Source: Pseudomonas sp. BGI-2 (lineage in GTDB: Bacteria; Pseudomonadota; Gammaproteobacteria; Pseudomonadales; Pseudomonadaceae). Taken from it: DNA of 64,000 bases. The stretch lies in the NCBI RefSeq assembly GCF_004310295.1, contig NZ_SISB01000010.1, positions 1 to 64,000 of the forward strand. Reading direction: 5' to 3'. The notes beneath the pieces are model-generated. The model saw nothing but the letters and a program-made list of their open reading frames with translations, ran no database searches and had not been told where the DNA came from. The translations under genes and the position numbers were made by a program. Of this stretch, positions 9,863 through 18,369 are shown piece by piece; within the stretch, counting starts at the first letter, position 1; each line of letters begins with the position of its first letter.

Positions 9863-10141
9863 ATGAAAGCCTGGATCTGTGTGCCTTTGATTGCCCTGGC
9901 ACTCGCCGGTTGTGCCGGCAAAACCGCTTATCGTGACAGTTGCGGTGGCGGGCTCGATGCCGCGTGGCATGAACTGGACCTGGCCAAGGCCGAGGGTTTT
10001 GCCGGCACCGTCAGCTACTCCAAGGCCTTGTCGCTGTTGACGGCGGCCAAGACCCAACAGCAATTCGAAGGCTTCGAAGGCTGCACCAAGAAGGCCGAGA
10101 AGGCGCGCTTCTATATTCGTGAGTCACGCGCCGGCCGTTGA
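9863..10141 (+). CDS. Small predicted lipoprotein
   Basis: The 92-residue product has a lipoprotein signal: MKAWICVPLIALALAGC with the lipobox LAGC at about residues 14-17. The mature part has further cysteines (about residues 29 and 75) and is otherwise soluble and helix-prone. The ATG at 9863 follows GAGGTG. The gene is 43 bp upstream of the CHAD gene and co-directional, so they may be co-transcribed. It resembles small conserved lipoproteins of pseudomonads but no function can be given. Confidence 0.75.
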   Translation: MKAWICVPLIALALAGCAGKTAYRDSCGGGLDAAWHELDLAKAEGFAGTVSYSKALSLLTAAKTQQQFEGFEGCTKKAEKARFYIRESRAGR

Positions 10142-10184
10142 GGCATGATCTAGGCTTGGGGGAATTCATTTCAGGGAGCAAAAA

Positions 10185-10952
10185 ATGCCTGCCTTGGTTG
10201 ATCGGTTGGTGGCTCAAGTACTGGGTATGGAGGTTCGCCTGCTGGCCTGCCAGGCACGCCTGAGTGCGCGCACTGACCCGGAGGCTTTGCACGACCTGCG
10301 CACTACGGTTCGCCGTTTGCGCAGCCTGTTGCGGCCTTTGCGTGGGCTTCCCGGCGTCGAGCAGCTGGAAGCGGCGGCGTCCCGGGTTGGCGAGCTGACC
10401 ACGCCCATGCGTGATCGCGAGGTGCTGGCGGCGTACTTGCTCCAGCACGATCAACCGGAAGCGGCGCAACGGCGCATGGCGCAGATGGCCGCGGCTTATC
10501 CGGCGGTGGCGATAAGCCCCGAGGTGACGCAGTTGTTGATGATCCTCGACGCCTTTCCGCGTTTTCTGCGCGCCTCCCAGCGTCAGGGCTTGCTCAAGGG
10601 CTTGCGCAAACGCATCGAAAAACGCCTCGCCAAACAATGGAAGAAGCTCGATAAGGCCCTGCACGATCCTGCCCATGATCGCCATCGCTTGCGTCTGCTG
10701 ATCAAACGCGTGCGCTATGGCATCGAAGCCTATCCCGAACTTGATCGCTTGCCCGAAGCGGCGATGCCGCGTTTGAAGTCTGCGCAAGGTGCGCTGGGCG
10801 ACTGGCACGACTGTTGGCAATGGCTGGCCAGGGCCGAACAGGAAGCCGATTTGCAGCCTTGCGTCGCGGTCTGGAAAACCACCATGGCCAAGGCCGAAGG
10901 CCGCGCCGACCGCGTCCTCGACAAACTCAGCAACGCCTGCTTCAAATCCTGA
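10185..10952 (+). CDS. CHAD domain-containing protein
   Basis: This 255-residue helical protein has the CHAD signature of conserved basic residues and histidines. It includes EALHDLRTTVRRLRSLLRPL near the N-terminus, HRLRLLIKRVRYGIEAYPEL in the C-terminal half and LGDWHDCWQWL. CHAD domains bind polyphosphate through such basic faces; the role here is inferred from the family. No triphosphate tunnel (CYTH) domain is fused to it. The start at 10185 follows AGGGAG. It is the second gene of a probable pair with the small lipoprotein and is followed by a REP. Confidence 0.88.
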   Translation: MPALVDRLVAQVLGMEVRLLACQARLSARTDPEALHDLRTTVRRLRSLLRPLRGLPGVEQLEAAASRVGELTTPMRDREVLAAYLLQHDQPEAAQRRMAQMAAAYPAVAISPEVTQLLMILDAFPRFLRASQRQGLLKGLRKRIEKRLAKQWKKLDKALHDPAHDRHRLRLLIKRVRYGIEAYPELDRLPEAAMPRLKSAQGALGDWHDCWQWLARAEQEADLQPCVAVWKTTMAKAEGRADRVLDKLSNACFKS

Positions 10953-10970
10953 AAACAACACAAATCAAAA

Positions 10971-11060
10971 TGTGGGAGCGGGCTTGCTCGCGAAGAGGGT
11001 CTGAGATTCAACGCAAATGTTGACTGTCAGACCCTCTTCGCGAGCAAGCCCGCTCCCACA
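10971..11060. repeat. REP inverted repeat after the CHAD gene
   Basis: TGTGGGAGCGGGCTTGCTCG (10971-10990) is repeated in inverse at 11041-11060, with arm extensions into CGAAGAGGGTCTGA. This is the GTGGGAGCGGGCTTGCTCGCGA core type. Confidence 0.88.
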
Positions 11061-11192
11061 GTGGATCTCTGTTGAATTTGGAATCGATGTTCAACGCGGC
11101 CTATCTGTCAGCCTATTTGGCCGGAATAAGCGCTGTGCCAGTCTCCCTGGCTGGTTAAGATCCCTACATCCTTTTTCCGCACCGAGGTTTCC

Positions 11193-11990
11193 ATGCGCTT
11201 TTCCGATCTGCTCGACGCTGTCCGCAGCCAGCCACTGGAGCTGTCTATCCCGGCCGGATGGGCTCAAGGACGTGCCAGTTTCGGTGGCCTGGTGGCCGCG
11301 TTGCAATACGAAGCCATGCGTGCAAAAGTCCCGGCGGATCGACCGGTGCGTTCCTTGGCGATCACCTTTGTCGGACCGGTCGAACCCGAAGTGCCGGTCA
11401 GTTTTGAGGTCGATGTGTTGCGCGAAGGCAAAGCCGTCAGTCAGGTGCTGGGCCGGGCAATGCAGAAGGGGCAAGTGGTGACGCTGATCCAGGGCAGCTT
11501 CGGCGCGTCCCGACCTTCCGAAGTCGCGGTCGCGGCCGAGCCTGCACCTGAAATGAAACACTGGGACGACTGTCAGGAACTGCCGTACATCAAAGGCGTA
11601 CTCCCGGAATTCATGCAGCATCTGGCGATGCGCTGGAGTGTCGGCGGTCTGCCGTTCACCGGCAATAAGTCCCGCGAGATGGGTGGCTGGGTGCGTTTGC
11701 GTGGGGATGTGAAGGAAGAGGCGGTCAGTGAGTCGCATATTCTGGCGCTGGTGGACGCCTGGCCACCGGCCTTGTTGCCGCACCTGAACAAACCGGCGAT
11801 GGGCAGCACGCTGACCTGGACCATCGAATTTGTTCAGCCGGTGCTTGAGCTGAGCACGCTGGATTGGTGCAAGTACCTGGTTGAAATCGAGCATGGCGCC
11901 GACGGCTACGGCCATGCGGCCGCGAAACTGTGGAGCGCGGACGGTCAGTTGATCGCCATGAGCCGGCAGACGGTAACGATTTTCGCCTGA
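11193..11990 (+). CDS. Acyl-CoA thioesterase family protein
   Basis: The 265-residue product looks like a double hot-dog thioesterase of the TesB-like class. The N-terminal half has GRASFGGLVAALQYEAM and the substrate-tunnel strands PVRSLAITFVGPVEP and VSFEVDVLREGKAVSQVLG. The C-terminal half has GGWVRLRGDV, LVDAWPPALL and the ending DGQLIAMSRQTVTIFA, a typical hot-dog final strand. The ATG at 11193 follows GAGGTTTCC. The enzyme likely hydrolyses acyl-CoA; chain length is not predictable. Its stop codon directly abuts the 3' end of the DUF962 pseudogene on the other strand. Confidence 0.85.
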   Translation: MRFSDLLDAVRSQPLELSIPAGWAQGRASFGGLVAALQYEAMRAKVPADRPVRSLAITFVGPVEPEVPVSFEVDVLREGKAVSQVLGRAMQKGQVVTLIQGSFGASRPSEVAVAAEPAPEMKHWDDCQELPYIKGVLPEFMQHLAMRWSVGGLPFTGNKSREMGGWVRLRGDVKEEAVSESHILALVDAWPPALLPHLNKPAMGSTLTWTIEFVQPVLELSTLDWCKYLVEIEHGADGYGHAAAKLWSADGQLIAMSRQTVTIFA

Positions 11991-12356
11991 TCAGTGACGA
12001 CGGTGGCGCTCACGCCAGGCGCGCCACCAGCCGCCGCTCAAGAAGAACCGTTGGAAGGTCAGGAACTGCTCGACGACCAAGCGCGACAGCTCATCTTTGC
12101 GATCGCTGAACGGCTCGGAGGCTTGCGCCTACAGGCTATGGCCGTGGCGTTGCAAGCCCAGTGCGGCGATCACGCCAATGACACCGATGGCGAAGTTCGC
12201 GAAATTCAGGCCGAACACCCCGGAAACAATCAGCAGAAACGCCACGATGAACAGCGGCACGGCAATCAGGTGCAACACCAGATTGGTCGGGTGCTGGTGA
12301 TTGCCAGGGTAGACGCGCCATTGCCAGGCGGGAAGGTTGGGGTGACGTTTGCCCAT
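11991..12356 (-). pseudogene. DUF962/Mpo1-like membrane protein gene interrupted by an in-frame TAG
   Basis: The ATG at 12356 follows GATCGAGGATTAGC, a good ribosome site. The first 75 codons read MGKRHPNLPAWQWRVYPGNH, a two-helix hydrophobic hairpin (about 28-67) and RHGHSL, then TAG at 12129-12131. The same frame continues for 45 more codons, starting AQASEPFSDRKDELSRLVVE and including LSGGWWRAWRERHRRH, to TGA at 11991. That downstream part is the expected C-terminus of DUF962 (yeast Mpo1 fatty-acid dioxygenase relatives), where a Glu normally follows the GH.L segment. So one base change (GAG or CAG to TAG) splits an otherwise intact gene. Alternatives are a sequencing error or stop readthrough. 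Confidence 0.8.
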
Positions 12357-12483
12357 GATGCTAATCCTCGATCCATGTTGAACACATGATTGAAGAATAG
12401 GCGGGGCAAGAGCGGGCGGCGAATCGAGGTTGGCTATCGAAGTGATAGCGGTGATGGTCAGGATTGATGTTGGCCAGGCTGAC

Positions 12484-12581
12484 GCCTTCGCGGGCAAGTC
12501 GGATCGCCGCACCGCTCCCTCCTACAGTTCGTACGCAGCTTCCGTAGGAGCGAGCGGGCGATCCGACTTGCCCGCGAAGGG
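12484..12581. repeat. REP-like inverted repeat (variant core)
   Basis: GCCTTCGCGGGCAAGTCGGA (from 12484) pairs with its inverse ending CCCGCGAAGG near 12580. The middle carries CGATCC/GGATCG where other copies have GGCTTGCC, so the core differs from the other GTAGGAGCGAG-type copies. It lies between the DUF962 gene and the chemoreceptor gene. Confidence 0.75.
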
Positions 12582-12585
12582 GCCC

Positions 12586-14067
12586 TCAAAGCTTGAGCTG
12601 CCCTATAGCCTTGTTCAATTCCCCGGCCAACGCCGCCAGTTCATTACTGGTAGTCGCCGAATCCACCGTCTGCTGCACGGTATTCTCGGTCACATCCCGA
12701 ATACTCACCACCGCCCGGTTCATCTCTTCCGCGACCTGACTCTGCTGCTCGGCCGCCACCGCAATCTGTGTATTGCTTTCGCGCATTTGCGCCACCGCGC
12801 TGGTGATTTGCGCCAACGCGACGCCAGCCTCCTGGGCCTGTTGCACGCAGTCGTCGGCCTTGAACGAACTTTCCTGCATGAAGTCCACAGCGTCCCGGGT
12901 CCCGGCCTGCAGAGCGGACACCATGATGGTGATCTCGTCAGTGGACGTCTGGACACGCTTGGCCAGGTTGCGCACTTCATCGGCGACAACCGCAAAGCCG
13001 CGCCCCATTTCGCCGGCCCGGGCCGCTTCAATTGCTGCGTTCAGCGCCAGCAGATTGGTCTGCTCGGCAATGCTGTGAATCACGCCGACCACGCCGTTGA
13101 TTTTCTGACTGTCCTCGGCGAGGCGCTGGATCATCTCCGCCGTCTGCTGCACGCCGCTGGACAACCCAGCGATGGATTTCTGCACCCGACTGACCACTTC
13201 CTGCCCGCTGCCGGCCAAGGTGTCCGCGGTTTGCGAGAGGTCGCGGGTCGCGCCGGCGTGCTGGGCGATGTGATAGACGGTGGCGGTCATTTCGTTGATC
13301 GCCGTGGCGGCTTGATCTGTTTCGCTTTGCTGGCCGAGCATGCCATGACGCACCTCGTTCATGCTCGAGGCCAGTCGCGCCGCGCCGACATCCAATTGCC
13401 GGGCGGTGCTGGCGACGGTGTTGACCACTCGCTGGTAACCGGCCTGCATCGCATTGAAGGCATTGGCCATCTGCCCGACTTCGTCCTTGCAGGCCAGCGG
13501 CACACGGGCTGACAGGTCGCCGGTTTTCTCGACGTGGAGCATCACGTCTTTCAAGGTGTTGAGTTGACTCAGCAGGAAGCGGATCAACAACTGCGAAGCG
13601 CCCAGCATCGCCAGCATCAAGATGAACACCGCCACCGCGTAGTTGGCGAAGCGTTCGCCGAACACCTGGCTCAGGCTCGGGCCGTGGGCGACTACCGCGA
13701 GCTGCTGACCGTCGGGGCGAGAGAACACCTCGGCGCCCATCAACGGGTTGTCGCCGAACGGCGGCATGACGTTGATCTCGACCCAGCCATTGGCATCGAC
13801 CAGTTCCAGCACCGGCTGCTCGTTCAGCAACGGCGCCTGCCCGCGACTGAAGGTCAGCAGATTATCGGCCTTTGGTAGCGGTTGCCCGGCAGGCCAGGCA
13901 TTGAGCAAGCGTGCCTGAGCCTGAGCCGCTGCTTGAGAGGCATGGCTGCGGGCCTGTTGCTCGAGCTGCACGGCGTACAACACCAGCATGAGCGTGGTGA
14001 TGAAGGCGACTGCATTGACCGCCCAGAATTTGTATTTCAGCGAGATGTTGCTAAGCCAGGCACCCAT
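12586..14067 (-). CDS. Methyl-accepting chemotaxis protein
   Basis: This is a transmembrane chemoreceptor of 493 residues. A first helix lies at about 15-35 ([20 protein letters not shown]), followed by a short periplasmic sensing region of about 110 residues and a second helix (about 145-165). A HAMP linker then leads to the signalling domain, whose hairpin tip contains [20 protein letters not shown] and [17 protein letters not shown]. The start at 14067 (MGAWLSNIS) fits the membrane topology. A start 12 codons upstream is possible. The periplasmic region is too small for a double Cache domain, so the ligand is not predictable. No C-terminal CheR-binding pentapeptide is seen. Confidence 0.92.
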   Translation of the reverse strand: MGAWLSNISLKYKFWAVNAVAFITTLMLVLYAVQLEQQARSHASQAAAQAQARLLNAWPAGQPLPKADNLLTFSRGQAPLLNEQPVLELVDANGWVEINVMPPFGDNPLMGAEVFSRPDGQQLAVVAHGPSLSQVFGERFANYAVAVFILMLAMLGASQLLIRFLLSQLNTLKDVMLHVEKTGDLSARVPLACKDEVGQMANAFNAMQAGYQRVVNTVASTARQLDVGAARLASSMNEVRHGMLGQQSETDQAATAINEMTATVYHIAQHAGATRDLSQTADTLAGSGQEVVSRVQKSIAGLSSGVQQTAEMIQRLAEDSQKINGVVGVIHSIAEQTNLLALNAAIEAARAGEMGRGFAVVADEVRNLAKRVQTSTDEITIMVSALQAGTRDAVDFMQESSFKADDCVQQAQEAGVALAQITSAVAQMRESNTQIAVAAEQQSQVAEEMNRAVVSIRDVTENTVQQTVDSATTSNELAALAGELNKAIGQLKL

Positions 14068-14168
14068 GGAGGTCTTCTCTGATAGCGGAAACAGCTTTGG
14101 CAAGGTGCCAGCATTGTGCTGCTATGCAGGGATTCCGGACTTGATGTGGATCAATGATCACCAAAAAT

Positions 14169-14262
14169 CCCTGTAGGAGCGAACCTGCTCGCGATAGCGT
14201 CGGCACATCCAACATTGGTGACTGACAGGGCGCTATCGCGAGCAGGCTCGCTCCTACAGGGG
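14169..14262. repeat. REP inverted repeat after the TatD gene
   Basis: CCTGTAGGAGCGAACCTGCT (14170-14189) pairs with AGCAGGCTCGCTCCTACAGG (14241-14260), with further pairing of CGCGATAGCG and CGCTATCGCG toward the loop. One mismatch is in the arm. Confidence 0.87.
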
Positions 14263-14271
14263 GATTCGTGG

Positions 14272-15081
14272 TTACTGGGGGATTGAGGGCAGGCCGTAGA
14301 ACGCACGTGCACAGGAAGTGGTGTGGGCAGCCAGATCCTCTTCCGTCTCACCCCGATGCAACGCCACTTCCCGCAGCACTTCCGTCAAATACGCCGGCTC
14401 GTTGCGACCGTTCTTCGGCTTGGGTCGCAAGCTGCGCGGCAGCAGATACGGCGCATCGCTCTCCAGCATCAGACGCCCGCGTTTGATCTCCTTCACCAGC
14501 GGATGCAGATGGGTGCCCCGGCGCTCGTCGCAGATCCAGCCAGTGATGCCGATGTGCAAATCCAGATCGAGGTAACTGAACAGCGCCTTCTTTTCCCCGG
14601 TGAAGCAATGCACCACTGCGGCCGGCAGCTGATCACGGTAATCACGGAGGATTTCCAGCAGTCGCTGGCTGGCATCGCGCTCGTGGAGGAACACCGGCAA
14701 TTGCAGGTCGACCGCCATCGCCAGGTGTTCTTCGAGGACTTTTTCCTGCTGTGGGCGCGGCGAGAAATCGCGATTGAAATCCAGCCCGCATTCACCCACG
14801 GCCACCACGTTGGGCTCCTTGAGCAAACTGCGCAGGCGCTGGGCGCTGTCGCCGTTCCAGTCGCTGGCTGAATGAGGGTGAATGCCTGCGGTGGCAAACA
14901 GCCGCTGAGCCGATTCGTCCAATTGTCGGCACAGTTCCAGTGCCTGTTCGCTGCCCTCGACACTGGTGCCGGTCAGGACCAGTTGGCAGACCCCCGCGGC
15001 ATACGCGCGATCGAGTACGGCCTGGTGCTTATCCGCAAAACTGGGGTTGGTCAGGTTGACGCCGATATCGATGAGTTGCAT
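14272..15081 (-). CDS. TatD family metal-dependent hydrolase
   Basis: The 269-residue product is a TIM-barrel metal-dependent DNase or hydrolase of the TatD family. Metal-ligand motifs are visible in order: the first strand [10 protein letters not shown] (with Asn where many members have His-x-His), [42 protein letters not shown] and [11 protein letters not shown]. The start at 15081 follows CCGAGGTAGC. It is a stand-alone gene, not beside tatABC. The first-strand VNL instead of HCHL is typical of the TatD branch (E. coli TatD starts MFDIGVNLTS), which favours TatD over YcfH or YjjV. Confidence 0.9.
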   Translation of the reverse strand: MQLIDIGVNLTNPSFADKHQAVLDRAYAAGVCQLVLTGTSVEGSEQALELCRQLDESAQRLFATAGIHPHSASDWNGDSAQRLRSLLKEPNVVAVGECGLDFNRDFSPRPQQEKVLEEHLAMAVDLQLPVFLHERDASQRLLEILRDYRDQLPAAVVHCFTGEKKALFSYLDLDLHIGITGWICDERRGTHLHPLVKEIKRGRLMLESDAPYLLPRSLRPKPKNGRNEPAYLTEVLREVALHRGETEEDLAAHTTSCARAFYGLPSIPQ

Positions 15082-15316
15082 GGTGCTACCTCGGACCAAA
15101 GGCCGGAAAGCATATCAGAGCTGTAGATTTAGAAGAAAAGCCAAGAACTACAACGAGTTAAAGCTGTCTCTTGATGCCGCGAGACACGCCGGGGTGGCCA
15201 AGGTGCCATCACTGTGCCAGTCTTTCGCACTTTGTCAGCGCTCAAGGCGCTCTGTTTCTGTCGTTCGATTTCATGAAAATTCGTGAGGTCGGCCCAGTAT
15301 TCTTTCCGGAGAGTGG

Positions 15317-16738
15317 ATGACACGTCCCTCGATGTTGCTTTTGCTGTGCTGTTCGTTGCTGCTGCCGATGCCGGCGGTTGCGCGTCTGGCCGGCCCGCTG
15401 CAAGCCGTGCCGGCGGCCAAGGTCCGTGACCTGACGGAGATTCGCAGCAGTCGTGTGTTGCGGGTGCTGGTCAACCAGAGCCGCAACAGCTCCGGGGAAG
15501 TCCAGGGCCAGGCCATCGGTGTCGAATACCACCGCCTGCGCGCCTTCGAGCAGTACCTCAACGGTCACGCCCGTGACGGTCAGGAAATCACCCTCAAGAT
15601 CATTCCCAAAGCCAAGGATCAACTGCTCGGTGCCTTGCAACGCGGGGAAGGTGACCTGGTTGCGCCGGGTGAGCTGCTCGATTTGCAACCGGGCCACGCC
15701 GTCAGCAGCAGCGAACCGATTGCCAGCAACATCCCGTTGGTGCTGGTGGGGATCAAAGGTGAGCGCCGTTACACCCGAGTCGAACAACTCTCGGGCAAAA
15801 CCCTGGCGCTGCCCACCGGCAGTGCCGCCGGGGACGCGGTCAGTCAGATCAATTCAAAGCTCGCCCTGCACAAACTGGCACCGGTGAAAATCGAATGGGT
15901 CGACCCCAGTCTTGCCGTCGAGGATGTGCTGGAAATGGTCCAGGGCGGGATTTTTCACCTGACCATTGTCGAGCAACCGATAGCCGAGCGCTGGGGCAAG
16001 ATCCTGCCCAAGTTGCGCTTCGACAAGCAGGTGCTGATCAGCGAGCCGGGCGAGGAATACTGGTTCGTGCGCCGTGACGCCTCGATGCTGCGCGCGAGCA
16101 TTGATCGCTTCCTGACGACCTACAAGAAACCGTCGGATCAGGATGCGGCGTTCCTGCGTATCTATCGACGTCTGTATCAAGTGCACTATCCATTGACCAA
16201 AGCTGACCGGCAGCGTCTGGAAAAACTTCGCCCGGTGCTGCAAAAGCACGCTGATGCCCAAGGCATGGACTGGCTGAACCTGGCGGCGCTGGCTTTCAAG
16301 GAATCAGCGCTGCAACCCAATGCCCGCAGCGGTAGTGGCCCCACCGGGCTGATGCAGATCACCCCGTCCGCGGCCCAGCGTGTTGGGGTCAGCAACATTC
16401 AAAACCTCGACGCCAATGTTCAGGCCGGTGCCAAGTACCTGGCGATGATCCGTCGCAAATTCTTCGCCAGCCCCAAACTCAATGAGCGCGAGCGCATGGC
16501 GTTCGTGCTGGCGGCTTACAACATGGGGCCGGAACGGGTGCAGGGCATGCGCGCCGAAGCCCGGCGGCGCGGCTTGAATCCCAATCAGTGGTTCTTCCAG
16601 GTCGAACGCATTGCCATGGAGCAGGTGGGAATGGGCGCCGTCAGCTATGTTAATAGCGTGAACAAGTATTACCTGGCGTTCGATCGTGAAAGGGAGTCGT
16701 TGGAGCCCCAGGGGCAGAAAGTTGCCTCACGTAAGTAA
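15317..16738 (+). CDS. MltF-like lytic transglycosylase with solute-binding domain
   Basis: The 473-residue periplasmic protein has a signal peptide (MTRPSMLLLLCCSLLLPMPAVA). A family 3 solute-binding-type domain follows (about 45-285, RVLRVLVNQSRN and LVGIKGERRYTRVEQLSGKT). The C-terminal part is an SLT goose-type lysozyme domain (about 310-450), with catalytic Glu in ALAFKESALQPNARSGSG followed by TGLMQITPSAA and AAYNMGPERV. That order is the MltF architecture: murein cleavage to 1,6-anhydro-muropeptides with an allosteric ligand domain. There is no lipobox. It is probably a paralogue of MltF rather than MltF itself. The ATG follows CCGGAGAGTGG. Confidence 0.88.
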   Translation: MTRPSMLLLLCCSLLLPMPAVARLAGPLQAVPAAKVRDLTEIRSSRVLRVLVNQSRNSSGEVQGQAIGVEYHRLRAFEQYLNGHARDGQEITLKIIPKAKDQLLGALQRGEGDLVAPGELLDLQPGHAVSSSEPIASNIPLVLVGIKGERRYTRVEQLSGKTLALPTGSAAGDAVSQINSKLALHKLAPVKIEWVDPSLAVEDVLEMVQGGIFHLTIVEQPIAERWGKILPKLRFDKQVLISEPGEEYWFVRRDASMLRASIDRFLTTYKKPSDQDAAFLRIYRRLYQVHYPLTKADRQRLEKLRPVLQKHADAQGMDWLNLAALAFKESALQPNARSGSGPTGLMQITPSAAQRVGVSNIQNLDANVQAGAKYLAMIRRKFFASPKLNERERMAFVLAAYNMGPERVQGMRAEARRRGLNPNQWFFQVERIAMEQVGMGAVSYVNSVNKYYLAFDRERESLEPQGQKVASRK

Positions 16739-16739
16739 T

Positions 16740-16762
16740 CGACATAACTGATTGTTATGTCG
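16740..16762. promoter_or_regulatory. Inverted repeat upstream of doxX
   Basis: CGACATAAC (16740-16748) and GTTATGTCG (16754-16762) form a perfect 9+9 inverted repeat with loop TGATT. It lies about 80 bp upstream of the DoxX start. There is no U-tract right after it, so an operator is as likely as a terminator for the preceding gene. A possible -10 (TAATAT, near 16797) is downstream. Confidence 0.35.
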
Positions 16763-16841
16763 CAAAAATTGCGCTTTTAACATTAGGTTTATCGATTAAT
16801 ATAGCGGCCAACCAACACACAATCATAATGGATGACACAGC

Positions 16842-17276
16842 ATGAGCACACTGATCAATAAGGTACTGTTTACCCGCGCTGGCTACGGCTTGACCGTTCT
16901 GCGGATCTTCGTCGGCATCATCTTCGCCGCTCACGGTGCGCAGAAACTCTTCGGCATGTTCGGTGGTTACGGCATTGCTGGCACCGCGCAGTACATGGAA
17001 AGCCTGGGCCTGGCACCGGGTCACCTGATGGCGATCCTGTCCGGTGGTACTGAGTTCTTCGGCGGTCTGGCCCTGATCATCGGTCTGCTGGTACGTCCGG
17101 CAGCACTGGGTCTGGCCTTCCTTTCGCTGGTCGCCATTTTCACTGTGCACATCAGCCACGGTCTGTTCATGTCCAACAACGGTTATGAATTCGCCCTGGC
17201 CTTGCTCGGCGGCAGCATCGCTGTACTGATCGAGGGTGCCGGCAAACTGTCGGTAGACCGCGCGATCGCTGACTGA
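16842..17276 (+). CDS. DoxX family membrane protein
   Basis: The 144-residue four-helix inner-membrane protein has the DoxX signature: VLRIFVGIIFAAHGAQKLFG, GGYGIAGTAQYMESLGL, LSGGTEFFGGLALIIGLLVRPAA and a final helix near NNGYEFALALLGGSIAVLI. DoxX proteins have been linked to quinone or redox chemistry and to oxidative stress; the precise role here is unknown. The start at 16842 has only a weak site (GGATGACACAGC). A clear terminator follows at 17293, so it is probably monocistronic. An inverted repeat at 16740-16762 may regulate it. Confidence 0.9.
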   Translation: MSTLINKVLFTRAGYGLTVLRIFVGIIFAAHGAQKLFGMFGGYGIAGTAQYMESLGLAPGHLMAILSGGTEFFGGLALIIGLLVRPAALGLAFLSLVAIFTVHISHGLFMSNNGYEFALALLGGSIAVLIEGAGKLSVDRAIAD

Positions 17277-17292
17277 CCGCTCTGGCTCAACG

Positions 17293-17321
17293 AAAAGGCC
17301 CGCATTGCGCGGGCCTTTTTT
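17293..17321 (+). terminator. Intrinsic terminator of doxX
   Basis: Stem AAAAGGCCCGC/GCGGGCCTTTT with an ATT loop, followed by TTTTTT. It sits 17 bp after the doxX stop. The A-tract before the stem could make it work in both directions. Confidence 0.88.
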
Positions 17322-17335
17322 GTTGCGCGTCATTC

Positions 17336-17365
17336 TTGACACTGTCCGGTCAGCTTCTCTAGGAT
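17336..17365 (+). promoter_or_regulatory. Sigma-70-like promoter
   Basis: TTGACA (17336-17341) and TAGGAT (17360-17365) are separated by 18 bp, just after the doxX terminator. Transcription would start near 17372 and cross about 150 bases before the hypothetical gene at 17525. A 29-codon open frame (MRRFKQLLAGRQVTHPVTDR, then nine codons, 17373-17462) begins almost at the start site. It may be a leader peptide or chance. Confidence 0.55.
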
Positions 17366-17524
17366 GCTGCTCATGCGCCGATTTAAACAGCTACTTGCGG
17401 GGCGCCAGGTGACTCATCCAGTTACCGATAGAAGCTTGAAACAGGCTTCGAAATACCGCTAAAGCGCTGGTTCGGTGTTGCCTCTCACCTGCCATGCAGA
17501 CTTTTGAGGCAGAGACACGACACA

Positions 17525-17833
17525 ATGAATGCACTAAGCCCCGTTGTACGCCCCGCGCCGATCACGGCACACCTCACCCAGCGCAATCCAAAAATCCTGC
17601 TTGGCGGAAAACATCAGCCGACGCTCTTGCGTTATCTCGATGGCTGGCCACGTCGTACTGGCGGGCCCGCGGCGTTCCTGATCCAGTTTGTCGAAGACGG
17701 TGAATCGCTGGCGCGATTTGCCAGCGACAGTTTTGATCTGGCCGTCATTCAATCGCCCAGCGTCGAAGAGGCGCCAGAAGTGATCAGGCAACTGACCCGG
17801 GTTGCCCGGCAAGGTTTGATTACGCGCCGCTGA
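17525..17833 (+). CDS. Hypothetical protein
   Basis: The 102-residue product is not recognised. It has no signal peptide or membrane helix. The C-terminal half (DSFDLAVIQSPSVEEAPEVI followed by RQLTRVARQGLI) resembles the post-motif strand and helix of a Rossmann methyltransferase. It is far too short to be one and lacks a glycine-rich SAM loop, so it may be a degenerate or regulatory fragment. The start at 17525 (MNALSPVV) is preceded by GAGGCAGAGACACGACACA, with a rather distant purine-rich site. It ends 4 bp from greB, tail to tail. Confidence 0.55.
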   Translation: MNALSPVVRPAPITAHLTQRNPKILLGGKHQPTLLRYLDGWPRRTGGPAAFLIQFVEDGESLARFASDSFDLAVIQSPSVEEAPEVIRQLTRVARQGLITRR

Positions 17834-17837
17834 AGCT

Positions 17838-18335
17838 TTAGAGATACTCGATCGCCACGATGTACACGCACTGCTCACCGGTCGGTGTCTGGACCCGAAC
17901 CTCGGCGTCCAGCGCCTTGCCGATGAGGGCGCGGGCGAGCGGCGAGTCGATGCTGATCAGGCCCAGTTTCAAGTCCAGCTCATCCGGCCCGACGATGCGG
18001 TAGCGTGACTCTTTGCCGTCTTCATCTTCGATGGTGACCCAGGCGCCGAAGTAGACCTTGTTCGGGTCGCTGGGCTTCTCGCTGACAACCTTCAGTGCTT
18101 CGAGCCGCTTGGTGAGAAAGCGCACGCGACTGTCGATCTCGCGCAGCATCTTTTTGCCGTAGGTGTATTCGGCGTTTTCCGAGCGATCACCCTGTGCCGC
18201 CGCCTCGCTGACCGATTGCGTCACCTGAGGCCGACGGACATGCCAGAGCTCATGAAACTCGGCCCGCATCCGCGCTTCACCTTCGGGGGTGATCAGCGCG
18301 GTGCCAGCGGTGCGGGGAGGGCGATAACGGCTCAT
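17838..18335 (-). CDS. greB: Transcription elongation factor GreB
   Basis: GreB binds the RNA polymerase secondary channel and stimulates cleavage of backtracked transcripts. The 165-residue protein has an N-terminal coiled coil with the acidic tip typical of GreB ([40 protein letters not shown]). A C-terminal FKBP-like domain includes [24 protein letters not shown] and [13 protein letters not shown]. The tip residues Asp and Glu in GDRSENAEY are retained. Length equals the family norm (about 158). It stands alone between the hypothetical gene and the YbbP-type permease gene. Confidence 0.95.
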   Translation of the reverse strand: MSRYRPPRTAGTALITPEGEARMRAEFHELWHVRRPQVTQSVSEAAAQGDRSENAEYTYGKKMLREIDSRVRFLTKRLEALKVVSEKPSDPNKVYFGAWVTIEDEDGKESRYRIVGPDELDLKLGLISIDSPLARALIGKALDAEVRVQTPTGEQCVYIVAIEYL

Positions 18336-18369
18336 GGCAACTTCTTGTGAAGGAAAGGCCTTGAGTCTA

